Assembly: GCA_903970475.1 (NCBI GenBank)
Contig: CAJCIQ010000133.1
Location: 1-45,112, forward strand
Direction: 5' to 3'
Length of the DNA stretch: 45,112 bases
DNA from: Beijerinckiaceae bacterium
Lineage (GTDB): Bacteria > Bacteroidota > Bacteroidia > Chitinophagales > Chitinophagaceae
Positions 8,839 through 16,908 of this stretch are shown one piece after another. A program made the position numbers and the translations under genes. How positions within the stretch are numbered: position 1 is the first letter of the stretch; each line of letters starts with the position of its first letter. The notes beneath the pieces were generated by a model. The model searched no databases, had not been told where the DNA came from, and saw only the letters and a list, made by a program, of their open reading frames with translations.

Positions 8839-8846
8839 TACCTTTG
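8839..8846 (+). promoter_or_regulatory. Candidate -7 promoter element for prs
   Basis: TACCTTTG matches TAnnTTTG fully, and the surrounding ACTTTACCTTTG is identical to the ssb promoter. It lies 18 bases before the preferred prs ATG. No TTG is visible at the usual distance upstream. Confidence 0.5.
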
Positions 8847-8864
8847 GCCCACATTAAAACCGCT

Positions 8865-9815
8865 ATGAGTTCTGCAAAAATCTTTTCCGGTACGGGTTCT
8901 CAATACCTTGCAGAAGCAATCGCCCGTAGTTACGGGGCCAAATTGGGTAAGATCACCGTGTCGCGGTTCAGCGACGGGGAGATCCAACCGGTTTTCCAGG
9001 AAAGCATCAGGGGAGATTATGTGTTTTTGATTCAAAGCACTTTTGCTCCCACAGACAATATTATGGAGCTATTGCTGATGATTGATGCTGCCAGGAGGGC
9101 TTCTGCTTATAAAGTGATTGCAGTCATACCATATTATGGGTATGCCCGTCAGGATCGTAAGGATAAACCCCGAGTCGCCATTGGATCTAAGTTGGTAGCC
9201 AATATGTTAGTGGCCGCAGGTGCCGACAGAGTCATTACCATGGATTTGCATGCGCCTCAGATTCAAGGGTATTTTGACATCCCCGTAGACCATTTGGACA
9301 GTTCGGCGATATTTATCCCTTATATTGAAAAATTAAAGCTGGAAAATCTTACCTTTGCGGCCCCAGATGTGGGATCGGCCAATCGGGTACGGGAAATTGC
9401 CAGTTATTTTGACGCAGAAATGGTCATTTGCGACAAACACCGTAAACGAGCCAACGAGATTTCCAGCATGGTAGTGATAGGGGATGTGACTGGAAAAGAT
9501 ATCGTGCTCATCGATGATATCTGTGATACCGGAGGAACCTTGGCTAAAAGTGCCGGGTTATTAATAGAAAAGGGGGCCAGAAGTGTCAGGGCTTTGTGTA
9601 CCCACCCTGTTTTGAGTGGAAAAGCATACGATAACATTGAAAACTCTGTGCTGGATGAATTGGTCGTGTGTGATACCATTCCGCTAAAACAACATAGCGC
9701 TAAAATTAAAGTGATTTCGGTAAGTGAGTTGTTTGCAGTGGCGATCCGGAATGCATTTGAAAACAAGAGTATTACCAGTTTGTTTATACATTCCCAATTG
9801 AGGGAAAAACGATAA
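8865..9815 (+). CDS. prs: Ribose-phosphate pyrophosphokinase
   Basis: Makes PRPP from ribose 5-phosphate and ATP in the cytoplasm, feeding nucleotide, His and Trp synthesis. From the ATG at 8865 the protein has 316 residues, the usual length. The frame is open upstream to 8727, but that would add 46 unrelated residues and cover the -7 element, so the shorter start is preferred. Motifs are SRFSDGEI near residue 34, YYGYARQDRK (flexible loop and ATP site) near 97, the metal-binding MDLHAPQIQGYFDIPVDHL, and the PRPP loop DIVLIDDICDTGGTL. It heads the run prs-rplY-pth. Confidence 0.96.
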   Translation: MSSAKIFSGTGSQYLAEAIARSYGAKLGKITVSRFSDGEIQPVFQESIRGDYVFLIQSTFAPTDNIMELLLMIDAARRASAYKVIAVIPYYGYARQDRKDKPRVAIGSKLVANMLVAAGADRVITMDLHAPQIQGYFDIPVDHLDSSAIFIPYIEKLKLENLTFAAPDVGSANRVREIASYFDAEMVICDKHRKRANEISSMVVIGDVTGKDIVLIDDICDTGGTLAKSAGLLIEKGARSVRALCTHPVLSGKAYDNIENSVLDELVVCDTIPLKQHSAKIKVISVSELFAVAIRNAFENKSITSLFIHSQLREKR

Positions 9816-9842
9816 AAGGCTTAAAACTAAAATTTAGATAAA

Positions 9843-10421
9843 ATGAAAACAATTACAATCGAAGGACAACTGAGGACCGAATTTGGCAAAAAAGCCACCC
9901 GCCAATTTCGCTCTCAGGAACTCGTGCCTGGTGTAATTTATGGGGGTGCTCAGGAGATTAATTTTACCGCTCCTGCTGCTGATTTCAAACCGTTGGTGTA
10001 TACACCGGATTTCCAGTTCGTGGAAATTAAGGCAGGCGGTAAAACCTATAAATGCATTATTAAGGACCTTCAGTTCGACAAAGTGAGTGATCACCTCATT
10101 CATATTGATCTGCTGGAACTGGTGGACGACAAAAAAGTAGTAGCTACTATTCCTTTGAAGTTCGTAGGTGTCTCTGAAGGCGTAAAAGCCGGTGGTAAAC
10201 TGGTGACTAAGATGAAGAACCTGAAGATTAAGGCTTATCCTAAGGATCTCCGCGAAAACATCGAAGTGGACATCACCAACCTCGAACTCAATGCGAACAT
10301 TCGCGTGGAAGACGTGAAAGCTCCTCAATACGAAGTGCTGAACTCTCCCCGTATTCCCATTGCTTCCGTTGTGACTACCCGTGCCCTGCGCCAGGAAGAA
10401 TCTGCGGCTGCGAAGAAATAG
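9843..10421 (+). CDS. rplY: 50S ribosomal protein bL25, Ctc/TL5 form
   Basis: Binds 5S rRNA in the large ribosomal subunit. The 192-residue long form has an N-terminal 5S-binding domain (about 1-92, starting MKTITIEGQLRTEFGKKATR) and the C-terminal TL5/Ctc beta domain (about 95-180), with an Ala, Glu and Lys-rich tail. It starts 27 bases after prs and is probably cotranscribed with it. The prs-rplY-pth order is, as I recall, common in bacteria. A cluster of hairpins follows. Confidence 0.95.
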   Translation: MKTITIEGQLRTEFGKKATRQFRSQELVPGVIYGGAQEINFTAPAADFKPLVYTPDFQFVEIKAGGKTYKCIIKDLQFDKVSDHLIHIDLLELVDDKKVVATIPLKFVGVSEGVKAGGKLVTKMKNLKIKAYPKDLRENIEVDITNLELNANIRVEDVKAPQYEVLNSPRIPIASVVTTRALRQEESAAAKK

Positions 10422-10457
10422 TTTTATATCAGGACTATTCAACTTAAAACGTATAGG

Positions 10458-10497
10458 ACGGCTCTACAGAGAAAATCTGCGGAGCCGTTTGTTTCTC
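10458..10497 (+). terminator. Terminator after rplY
   Basis: ACGGCTC (10458-10464) pairs with GAGCCGT (10482-10488), and inside it CAGA pairs with TCTG around a GAAAA loop. It is followed by TTGTTTCT. It lies 37 bases after the rplY stop. Confidence 0.65.
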
Positions 10498-10538
10498 CTA
10501 CCCAGGTAATATGCAAAAATAACCTGGGCAGGAGAAAC
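10491..10538. repeat. Long inverted repeat between rplY and pth
   Basis: GTTTCTCCT (10491-10499) pairs with AGGAGAAAC (10530-10538) and CCCAGGT (10501-10507) pairs with ACCTGGG (10522-10528), with one mismatch between the two blocks and a 14-base A-rich loop. No T run follows, so it is not a simple terminator. It overlaps the tail of the preceding hairpin. Confidence 0.6.
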
Positions 10539-10560
10539 CATTAATAATGGCCCTTCGGGC

Positions 10561-10584
10561 ACGGCCGCTGTGCGGCCGTTTTTA
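10561..10584 (+). terminator. Compact GC-rich terminator hairpin
   Basis: ACGGCCGC, loop TGT, GCGGCCGT, then five T. The stem is a perfect 8 pairs. A smaller GCCC-TTC-GGGC hairpin sits immediately before it (10549-10560). Confidence 0.7.
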
Positions 10585-10603
10585 TGTTGGCTTCACCAAT
10601 CGG

Positions 10604-10628
10604 TGCAGCGGCTGTGCCGCTGCATTTT
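10604..10628. repeat. Second TGT-loop hairpin upstream of pth
   Basis: TGCAGCGGC, loop TGT, GCCGCTGCA is a perfect 9-pair stem followed by TTTT. It has the same centre (GCTGTGC) as the hairpin at 10561, so the two may be related copies. Confidence 0.6.
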
Positions 10629-10696
10629 GATAGCCGGTGACCATTTTTTGGTGCAAAGACAAGGCGCGGCCATAAAGCTGGTCTGCTTTTGTTCCG

Positions 10697-10704
10697 TAAA
10701 TTTG
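10697..10704 (+). promoter_or_regulatory. Candidate -7 element close to the pth start
   Basis: TAAATTTG matches TAnnTTTG and ends 6 bases before the pth ATG. If used, the messenger would be almost leaderless. There is no TTG at the right distance. The terminators upstream make a separate promoter for pth likely, but this exact element is uncertain. Confidence 0.3.
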
Positions 10705-10710
10705 ATATAG

Positions 10711-11289
10711 ATGGAAAAGTACCTGATTGCCGGCCTTGGAAATATTGGACAGGAATATGAGCATACCCGACATAATATAGGGTTTGACGTTATCGATGCC
10801 CTGGTCCAAAAAATAGGTGGGGATTTTTCCCTGGAGCGACTCGCCATTTTTGCGGAGGTCAGGTTGAAGAACAAGGTCCTGGTTTGCATAAAGCCAACCA
10901 CTTATATGAACTTGAGCGGTAAGGCCGTCAAATACTGGATGGATAGGGAGAAAATTCCGGTTGACAGAATTCTGGTCATCGTGGATGACCTGGCGCTTCC
11001 CCTGGGCAAGCTTCGGTTACGCCGGGGAGGTAGCGATGCCGGTCATAATGGCCTCAAAGATATTCAGGCTACTTTGGGCACGGATCAATACCCCAAATTG
11101 CGATTTGGCATTGGTAATGACTACCCCAAAGGGCGTCAGATCGACTTTGTATTAGGCAAATGGAAACCTGATGAGGCCCCCGTTGTAGATGACAAAATAG
11201 CCCAGTCTGTAGCTGCGATAGAGTCCCTGGTACTGGAAGGAATCGAAAAAACGATGAACAAGGTAAATAATTCAACATCCGGTAGCTAG
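10711..11289 (+). CDS. pth: Peptidyl-tRNA hydrolase
   Basis: Releases peptides from prematurely dissociated peptidyl-tRNA, recycling tRNA in the cytoplasm. The 192-residue protein has the family signature GLGNIGQEYEHTRHNIGFDVID with catalytic His21, the TYMNLSG motif, and the GGSDAGHNGLKDI segment with its conserved Asp and His. Length and start are normal. Hairpins separate it from rplY, so it may be transcribed on its own. Confidence 0.96.
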   Translation: MEKYLIAGLGNIGQEYEHTRHNIGFDVIDALVQKIGGDFSLERLAIFAEVRLKNKVLVCIKPTTYMNLSGKAVKYWMDREKIPVDRILVIVDDLALPLGKLRLRRGGSDAGHNGLKDIQATLGTDQYPKLRFGIGNDYPKGRQIDFVLGKWKPDEAPVVDDKIAQSVAAIESLVLEGIEKTMNKVNNSTSGS

Positions 11290-11409
11290 CAACTCTTTTG
11301 TAATTGCTTATATTCGCTGTAATCTTTCCCCCAATATCCTGCTTTTTTCAAACCTGAACTCATGACATAGGCCACTTAAGAGGGCAATGCATGAGATAAA
11401 ATCACGCTA

Positions 11410-12021
11410 ATGAAAATATTTTGTGTAGGACGAAACTATGCAGAACACGCTAAAGAGTTGGGTAATGAAATACCGGATGAACCTGTGCTGTTCATGAAGC
11501 CAAAGAGCGCGCTTTTGCAACCCCATATGCCTTTCTACTATCCGGAGTTCACCAATGATCTGCATTATGAAGTAGAACTGGTGCTTAGGATCAGCAAAAA
11601 TGGTAAGTATATACAGGAGCGTTATGCTTCCCGGTATTATAACGGTCTCACGGTAGGCATAGATTTCACCGCCAGGGATATCCAAAAGGAGCTTAAAGAC
11701 AAGGGCCTTCCCTGGGAAAAGGCCAAAGCCTGGGATAATTCCGCTGCCATTGGGACCTGGAAGGACTTTAACCCTGAGGCGCAAAGGAAACATATCAATT
11801 TTTGCCTATATAAAAATGAAGAATTAGTACAGCAAGGAAATAGCGGAAATATGTTGTTTACCTTTGATAAAATTGTAGCCAATATTTCCCAGTATTTTTC
11901 ACTCAATATTGGAGACGTGATCTTTACGGGTACACCTCCCGGCGTCGGAGAATGCGTGGTGGGGGATGAGCTGGAGTGTTTCCTGGAAGATGATTCTGTA
12001 TTAAAAGTAGATATTAAATAA
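11410..12021 (+). CDS. Fumarylacetoacetate hydrolase family protein
   Basis: A 203-residue stand-alone FAH catalytic domain. It starts MKIFCVGRNYAEHAKELGN, has the EVELVLRI metal-binding glutamates near residue 58, the FTARDIQKELKDKGLPWEKAKAWDNSAAIG region, and the FTGTPPGVGE end of the fold. Members hydrolyse or decarboxylate acylpyruvates and related 2-oxo acids with Mg or Mn. The closest functional type may be acylpyruvase or oxaloacetate decarboxylase, which I cannot decide. Upstream, TTG at 11298-11300 followed after 20 bases by AATCTTTC is a weak promoter candidate. Confidence 0.9.
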   Translation: MKIFCVGRNYAEHAKELGNEIPDEPVLFMKPKSALLQPHMPFYYPEFTNDLHYEVELVLRISKNGKYIQERYASRYYNGLTVGIDFTARDIQKELKDKGLPWEKAKAWDNSAAIGTWKDFNPEAQRKHINFCLYKNEELVQQGNSGNMLFTFDKIVANISQYFSLNIGDVIFTGTPPGVGECVVGDELECFLEDDSVLKVDIK

Positions 12022-12044
12022 GGCGAATCATCCGCCTTTTTTTT
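12020..12044 (+). terminator. Terminator overlapping the stop of the FAH gene
   Basis: AAGGCG (12020-12025, sharing two bases with the TAA stop) pairs with CGCCTT (12033-12038), followed by six more T. The next gene starts only about 20-30 bases later, so this separates the FAH gene from the E1 gene or acts as an attenuator. Confidence 0.7.
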
Positions 12045-12063
12045 GGTGCCTGTAGAAGAACGA

Positions 12064-14226
12064 ATGTTTGTTATGACGGATCTGGATTTATTGTTGGAGG
12101 CCTACAGGCTGATGTATACGGCAGCCAGTATGGCCAGTACCTATGAGCGCAACAGGGCCATTTGCAAATATGTTCATTCCACCTCCAGGGGACATGAGGC
12201 TATCCAGTTGGCCACGGCCTTCCACTTGCATCCCCAGGACTTTGTGAGCCCCTATTACCGGGATGAAAGTATATTATTGGGATTGGGTTTTACCCCCTTT
12301 CAACTCATGCTTCAATTACTAGCCAAGGGAACCGATATTTTTACCGGAGGTAGGGAGTATTATGGTCACCCTAACCATAGGGGGGATGGTAAACCAACCA
12401 TCATTCATCAAAGCTCGGCTACGGGTATGCAGGTGATTCCTGCCACGGGTATTGCCCAGGGTATACAATATTTGGAAACGACGGGTCTGAAGCGCCAGGG
12501 ACAAGAATGGAAGGGGCAGGAACGCCAAGGGCAGGATGGGTACAGCAAGGGCTTCGGGTCGACGAAGGACCAAGGGGACAGCCCTGGTGGACAGGGCTTG
12601 GCGCCGGTAGTCGTCTGTTCCCTGGGGGATGCTTCGGTAACGGAAGGGGAAGTCAGCGAGGCCTTTCAGGTCGCAGTGCTTAAAAAACTACCCATCATCT
12701 ACCTGGTCCAGGATAATCAATGGGGGATCAGTGTACCGTATTCAGAAAGCAGGGCTATGGATGCTTATACCTATGCTTCGGGTTTTCCTGGCATGCATAG
12801 GGTAAGGGTGGATGGCTCTCTGTTTGATGAGAGTTATAGGGTCATGGGTGAGGTGATACATCATGTAAGACAACATAGGGAACCCTGGTTGGTTCAGGCC
12901 AAAGTCCCTTTACTCGGGCATCATACCAGTGGGGTGCGGAGGGAATTTTACAGAGATGAAGCGGACCTGGAGGCACATAGGGTTGATGATCCGTTGCCCA
13001 AACTCCAACGGCTACTGCTGGAAAGGGGTGTGGACCAACAAAGGATAAGGGCAGTGGAAGCCGGCGCCCAAGAGCAAGTCGATCAACATTTTTCGGAAGC
13101 GGTTAAAGCGCCGGAGCCAGATCCTGCAACGGTTGCTTCGTATGTATTCCTGCCTACCCCGGTTGTTGAAGAAAAAGGTGAGCGCAGTCCTAAGGATGGC
13201 GTTAAAGTGATGATGGTAGATGCGGCTTTACACGCCCTGGAAGATATCTTGGCACAATACCCGGAAGCTTTATTCTACGGGCAGGATATTGGAAAGCGCC
13301 TGGGTGGTGTATTCCGGGAGGCTGCTACCCTTGGAGAGAAGTTTGGAGATCATCGGGTATTCAACACCGCCATTCAGGAAGCTTATATCATAGGCTCTAC
13401 CGCAGGTATGGTGGCGTTGGGGTTAAAGCCCATAGTGGAGGTGCAGTTTGCAGATTATATTTATCCTGGCTTCAATCAATTGGTGACGGAAATATCAAAA
13501 GCCTGCTACCTCAGTAAGGGTAAATTTCCTCAACAGACATTGATCCGTGTTCCTATAGGGGCATATGGAGGAGGAGGTCCTTACCATAGCGGGAGTATAG
13601 AGACAACTTTGCTATCCATTAAGGGCATTAAAGTGGTTTATCCTTCTAATGCGGCAGATATGAAGGGATTGATGAAGGCGGCCTTCCTTGACCCTAATCC
13701 GGTGGTCATGCTGGAGCATAAGGGGCTTTACTGGAGTAAGGTGCCCGGCACGGAGGGCGCCAGGACCATTGAACCGGCCTCCGATTATATTTTACCCCTT
13801 GGAAAGGGTAGTGTTGTTCTGGAAGCACATCCGGCTCGGGTAGGCCAGGGCGATAGTTGTTGTGTGATTACTTATGGAATGGGCGTTTACTGGGCCCTCA
13901 GTGCTGCTGCACATCCCAACCTTCAAGGGAGGGTAACGGTCATAGACCTGAGGACCCTGTATCCGTTGGATGAGAATTTGGTGTTTGAAAGCGTAAAGGT
14001 TCATGGTAAGTGTTTGATAATCACCGAGGAGCAGCAAACTAACTCCTTTGCAGAAGCGTTGGCAGGACGGGTAAGCCAAGCCTGTTTCCGATGGTTGGAC
14101 AGCCCTGTGGCGGTTTTGGGGGCCCTGGACCTTCCTGCTGTTCCCATGAATATGGGACTGGAGACGGCGATGCTGCCCAATGCAGATAAGTTGGCCCAGC
14201 AATTAGAGAAATTATTAAATGAATAA
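12064..14226 (+). CDS. Fused alpha/beta E1 component of a 2-oxoacid dehydrogenase
   Basis: A thiamine-diphosphate enzyme that decarboxylates 2-oxo acids, probably the branched-chain (2-oxoisovalerate) type, and passes the acyl group to an E2 lipoyl protein. The alpha domain (about 1-330) has the TPP motif GDASVTEGEVSEAFQVAVLKKLP...QDNQ. The beta domain (about 380-720) has the GQDIGKRLGGVFR and FNTAIQEAYIIG segments. Between residues about 138 and 172 is a Gly, Gln and Lys-rich stretch (12476-12600) that I do not expect in the family. The frame opens at a TTG (12043), but the ATG at 12064 or 12073 is more likely because 12020-12044 is a terminator. With 12064 the length is 720. E2 and E3 genes are not in view. 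Confidence 0.92.
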   Translation: MFVMTDLDLLLEAYRLMYTAASMASTYERNRAICKYVHSTSRGHEAIQLATAFHLHPQDFVSPYYRDESILLGLGFTPFQLMLQLLAKGTDIFTGGREYYGHPNHRGDGKPTIIHQSSATGMQVIPATGIAQGIQYLETTGLKRQGQEWKGQERQGQDGYSKGFGSTKDQGDSPGGQGLAPVVVCSLGDASVTEGEVSEAFQVAVLKKLPIIYLVQDNQWGISVPYSESRAMDAYTYASGFPGMHRVRVDGSLFDESYRVMGEVIHHVRQHREPWLVQAKVPLLGHHTSGVRREFYRDEADLEAHRVDDPLPKLQRLLLERGVDQQRIRAVEAGAQEQVDQHFSEAVKAPEPDPATVASYVFLPTPVVEEKGERSPKDGVKVMMVDAALHALEDILAQYPEALFYGQDIGKRLGGVFREAATLGEKFGDHRVFNTAIQEAYIIGSTAGMVALGLKPIVEVQFADYIYPGFNQLVTEISKACYLSKGKFPQQTLIRVPIGAYGGGGPYHSGSIETTLLSIKGIKVVYPSNAADMKGLMKAAFLDPNPVVMLEHKGLYWSKVPGTEGARTIEPASDYILPLGKGSVVLEAHPARVGQGDSCCVITYGMGVYWALSAAAHPNLQGRVTVIDLRTLYPLDENLVFESVKVHGKCLIITEEQQTNSFAEALAGRVSQACFRWLDSPVAVLGALDLPAVPMNMGLETAMLPNADKLAQQLEKLLNE

Positions 14227-14573
14227 TTATCTTGATCCAACCTATCATCAGATGTACAGGCCGATCAGGTATCGGAATTTCTCAAAAATTACGAGCGCCC
14301 ATTCAACGAAACGTATCGTACAAAATTGATTAACAATCGGATGAGATCGAAAACATATCCAGAAGTGGTCATATTAATCATGAACGGATCGCTTATCGCC
14401 TAACCTATCCATTTGTACATTTTAGACTACTCTTAGAAATATTTTAACAGATTTTGCCGTTTAGTTAACCGATTTTGATGTTATTTGTAGTGCCATGAAG
14501 AAATCGCAAACCAGCAATTGAGGGCGCGATGTCGTTTTTTTAAGTATAGCCAATTTAAACGCGAAAGCTGTTT
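14227..14573. other. Intergenic region without a supported gene
   Basis: This AT-rich stretch of 347 bases begins with a perfect AT palindrome at the E1 stop (AATTATT at 14210, AATAATT at 14222). A T7 run lies about 30 bases before the next gene. I find no clear promoter, terminator or RNA gene. It may carry the 5' flank of the former insertion element, but I see no terminal inverted repeats. Confidence 0.5.
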
Positions 14574-15269
14574 ATGAAAAACAAAATGATGAAAGGTGCT
14601 CACCTCTCAGAAAGGAAATGTAAGGAGATCATCCGCCTTTTCTGCGAGGATTTGACCGCCACACAGATTGCTGACATCAGCGGAGTCAGCAGGGTAACTA
14701 TCAACAATTACCTCAAATTGATCCGCACGCATATTGCCAAATATTGCGAAGAGCATAACCCCAGGTATCGAATGGCAGGCGCATTCTCCTTTATGCCTGT
14801 TCACGCAGGATCAGTACCGGCCTTTCCTGAAGAAGTATTGCAAGACGACGTAGGCTGGTTATATGGGATAGCCCGCAGTGACCAAAAGCTTTTTGTGGAC
14901 TTGCTTTCCCGTCAGGAGTACGATCAATTAGTGCGGTTTGGTGAACTTTCAGATTTCCCGCTGGGGGAATTATTTGGAGAACGTCAAAACCGCTATACTG
15001 CCCTGGTGGACATCGGGGATTGGAAGTTAACTAAGTTGGAGACTCCGGCAATAAGGTTGAGGGACGAGCTGGACGAGTATGATTTGTTCTGGTCTTTGGC
15101 CAAGAGCCGCTTGTCTAAGTTCAGGGGGCTTAACCGGAGTACAGCTTATCTGCACGTGAAAGAATGTGAGTTCCGGTATAACTACAAAGGGGAAGACTTA
15201 AATAAACTCCTGACTTTTATCATTTCCAGGAGGCCTTTGCATTATTCCAAGGCGTCAGCATTGGAATGA
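14574..15269 (+). CDS. Degenerate IS1595/IS1016-type transposase-like protein
   Basis: 231 residues. The N-terminus carries a helix-turn-helix (about 12-52, LTATQIADISGVSRVTINNYLKLI) like that of IS1016/ISXO2 transposases. The C-terminus (about 168-205, LFWSLAKSRLSKFRGL...HVKECEFRYN) matches the conserved end of that family. The DDE core between them is changed. The usual VDESYFGG with its basic stretch is reduced to VLQDDVGWLYGIA, the usual TDSFRSY region reads FGERQNRYTALV, and the catalytic E/N in IENFW reads EYDLFW. It is therefore probably not an active transposase, yet the frame is intact. It could be a recently decayed copy or a domesticated DNA-binding protein. I see no flanking inverted repeats or target duplication. 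Confidence 0.6.
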   Translation: MKNKMMKGAHLSERKCKEIIRLFCEDLTATQIADISGVSRVTINNYLKLIRTHIAKYCEEHNPRYRMAGAFSFMPVHAGSVPAFPEEVLQDDVGWLYGIARSDQKLFVDLLSRQEYDQLVRFGELSDFPLGELFGERQNRYTALVDIGDWKLTKLETPAIRLRDELDEYDLFWSLAKSRLSKFRGLNRSTAYLHVKECEFRYNYKGEDLNKLLTFIISRRPLHYSKASALE

Positions 15270-15297
15270 TTCCTGATGATAGGGGCTAAAAAAAATT

Positions 15298-15332
15298 AGC
15301 AACCTCTCCACTCTGATGGGGATGAGGTTGCT
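15298..15332 (+). terminator. Hairpin after the transposase-like gene
   Basis: AGCAACCTC (15298-15306) and GAGGTTGCT (15324-15332) are perfect 9-base arms around a 17-base loop, 28 bases after the stop. The bases after it are T-rich but not a pure run. Probable terminator. Confidence 0.5.
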
Positions 15333-15487
15333 ACTTCAATTTTCTCATGTCTGCTTCGATGAAGGCATAAACCCGCACGTAAGCAGGGTCAAGATAACGA
15401 TTTTTTAATTTTTCCAATACCCGAAAAGATATTTTTCCCGACCGGTTTGGGAATAAAAGAAGAGTTGTGGATTTTTTTGACTACGCT

Positions 15488-15513
15488 GGACGACCAACAG
15501 GTCGTCCTTTTAT
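15488..15513 (+). terminator. Terminator-like hairpin upstream of the MFS transporter
   Basis: GGACGACC, loop AACA, GGTCGTCC, then TTTTAT. A perfect 8-pair stem with a short T run, 40 bases before the transporter ATG. It may end read-through from upstream or act as an attenuator. Confidence 0.6.
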
Positions 15514-15553
15514 ATTATGTGGAAAACGTATATTTAATCTTAAATAAGTCCAT

Positions 15554-16891
15554 ATGAAAGGTTATGTCGTTAGAATAGCTTCGGTTGCTGCTTTGGGTGG
15601 ATTACTATTTGGCTTTGATACGGCTGTGATTGCCGGAACGCTTCAATTCCTTACTAAGGCTTTTACATTGAATGCCTCTCAACTGGGGCTGGTTGTCTCC
15701 GCTACTTCCATTGGTTGTATTCCAGGGGCAGCGGTAGCTGGTAAATTGGCCGATAGCTATGGGCGAAAAAAAATGCTGGTGTTGACCGCTTTGCTATACA
15801 TCATAGCGGCCTTGGGTAGCGGGTTGGCCACTGGTTTTATGAGCCTGGTCGTTTTCCGCTTTGTCGGTGGAATTGCCATAGGGATGGCTTCCACGATTGC
15901 GCCTATTTATATATCTGAGGTTGCTCCTGCCGAATCCAGGGGGCGGTTGGGTATGCTCCAGCAACTGGCTATCGTAACGGGTATCTTGTTGTCCTCCATG
16001 TCCAATTATGCCATTGTCAATGCCCACACCTCTTTTTTGCACGAGGATAATTTCTGGCGCTATATGCTGGGGGCTGCATTGATCCCTTCCATTGCTTTTT
16101 TCCTGTTGCTGATGCTGGTGCCGGAAAGCCCCCGTTGGTTAACCCTGAAAGGAATGGCTGAGGCAGGGGAAAAGATCTTCGAAAAAATATTCGGAAATAA
16201 ACAAAAGGCCGAAGAGCAGTTGAAAGAGGTAGAGACTGAAATGGGAACAGCAGGGACTGGGAGTTTGAAGGAAGTGTTCTCTCCCCGATATAAAAAGATC
16301 GTCATTATCGGATTGGTGTTTGCCGGACTAGCTCAGTTGACCGGGATCAATCTGATCTTCTATTATGCGCCCCTGATTTTCGATCATACCCATACAGACC
16401 TCAGTCCTTTGCTACAGACTTTATTGCTGGGGGTTGCCAACCTGTTGTTTACCATCCTTGCCTTTGGGTTCATCGATAAGTACGGAAGAAAAAAATTGCT
16501 CTTGATTGGATCGGGGGTGATGAGCCTTTGTATGCTGTTGTTGAGCATATTGTTTTGGGTCGGTAAATTGGACAATTATTATGTGCTGGTGGCCATATTC
16601 CTGTATATAGGTGGATTTGCTTGTAGCTGGGGTGCCGTGGTTTGGGTATATGTGGCGGAGATCTTTCCAAATAAAATCAGGGGGACGGCCACTTCCATAG
16701 CCGTTATGGGTAACTGGACCGCCAATGCCCTTGTCATACAGGTCTTTCCCTATATGCTCAACAAAATGGGTGGGGGAGAAACTTTTCTGGTGTATGCAGT
16801 GTTGAATGCGGGTATGATTTTCTTTGTCCGTAAATACCTGTTTGAAACCAAAGGCATAAAACTGGAGGACATTGAAAACGCATACAAATAG
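15554..16891 (+). CDS. Sugar porter family MFS transporter
   Basis: A 445-residue inner-membrane protein with 12 predicted helices, of the sugar porter group (XylE, GlcP, GLUT). Family marks are GGLLFGFDTAVIAG in helix 1, DSYGRKK near residue 70, the IYISEVAPAESRGRLGMLQQLAIVTGI segment, PESPRWL near 193, the sugar-binding QLTGINLIFYYAP near 260, and DKYGRKK near 309. It imports a hexose or pentose, probably with protons. The exact sugar cannot be told. A -7-like TATATTTA (15529-15536) overlaps half of a LacI-type site (AAAACG at 15523-15528). The next gene starts 17 bases after its stop. Confidence 0.93.
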   Translation: MKGYVVRIASVAALGGLLFGFDTAVIAGTLQFLTKAFTLNASQLGLVVSATSIGCIPGAAVAGKLADSYGRKKMLVLTALLYIIAALGSGLATGFMSLVVFRFVGGIAIGMASTIAPIYISEVAPAESRGRLGMLQQLAIVTGILLSSMSNYAIVNAHTSFLHEDNFWRYMLGAALIPSIAFFLLLMLVPESPRWLTLKGMAEAGEKIFEKIFGNKQKAEEQLKEVETEMGTAGTGSLKEVFSPRYKKIVIIGLVFAGLAQLTGINLIFYYAPLIFDHTHTDLSPLLQTLLLGVANLLFTILAFGFIDKYGRKKLLLIGSGVMSLCMLLLSILFWVGKLDNYYVLVAIFLYIGGFACSWGAVVWVYVAEIFPNKIRGTATSIAVMGNWTANALVIQVFPYMLNKMGGGETFLVYAVLNAGMIFFVRKYLFETKGIKLEDIENAYK

Positions 16892-16908
16892 ATTTCTTAA
16901 TATTGGGC

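Noticed and set aside
9834-10442. 202-codon open frame on the minus strand across rplY
   Set aside because: It lies fully opposite rplY, which has clear L25/Ctc features. The antisense protein has no recognisable features.
11407-11793. 128-codon minus-strand frame across the FAH gene
   Set aside because: It is a shadow of the FAH coding sequence, without promoter or domain.
14219-14329. 36-residue frame starting inside the end of the E1 gene
   Set aside because: Short, no recognised domain, composition not convincing. Likely chance.
14227-15553. Complete insertion sequence around the transposase-like gene
   Set aside because: I could not find terminal inverted repeats or a target duplication on either side, so only the gene is reported.
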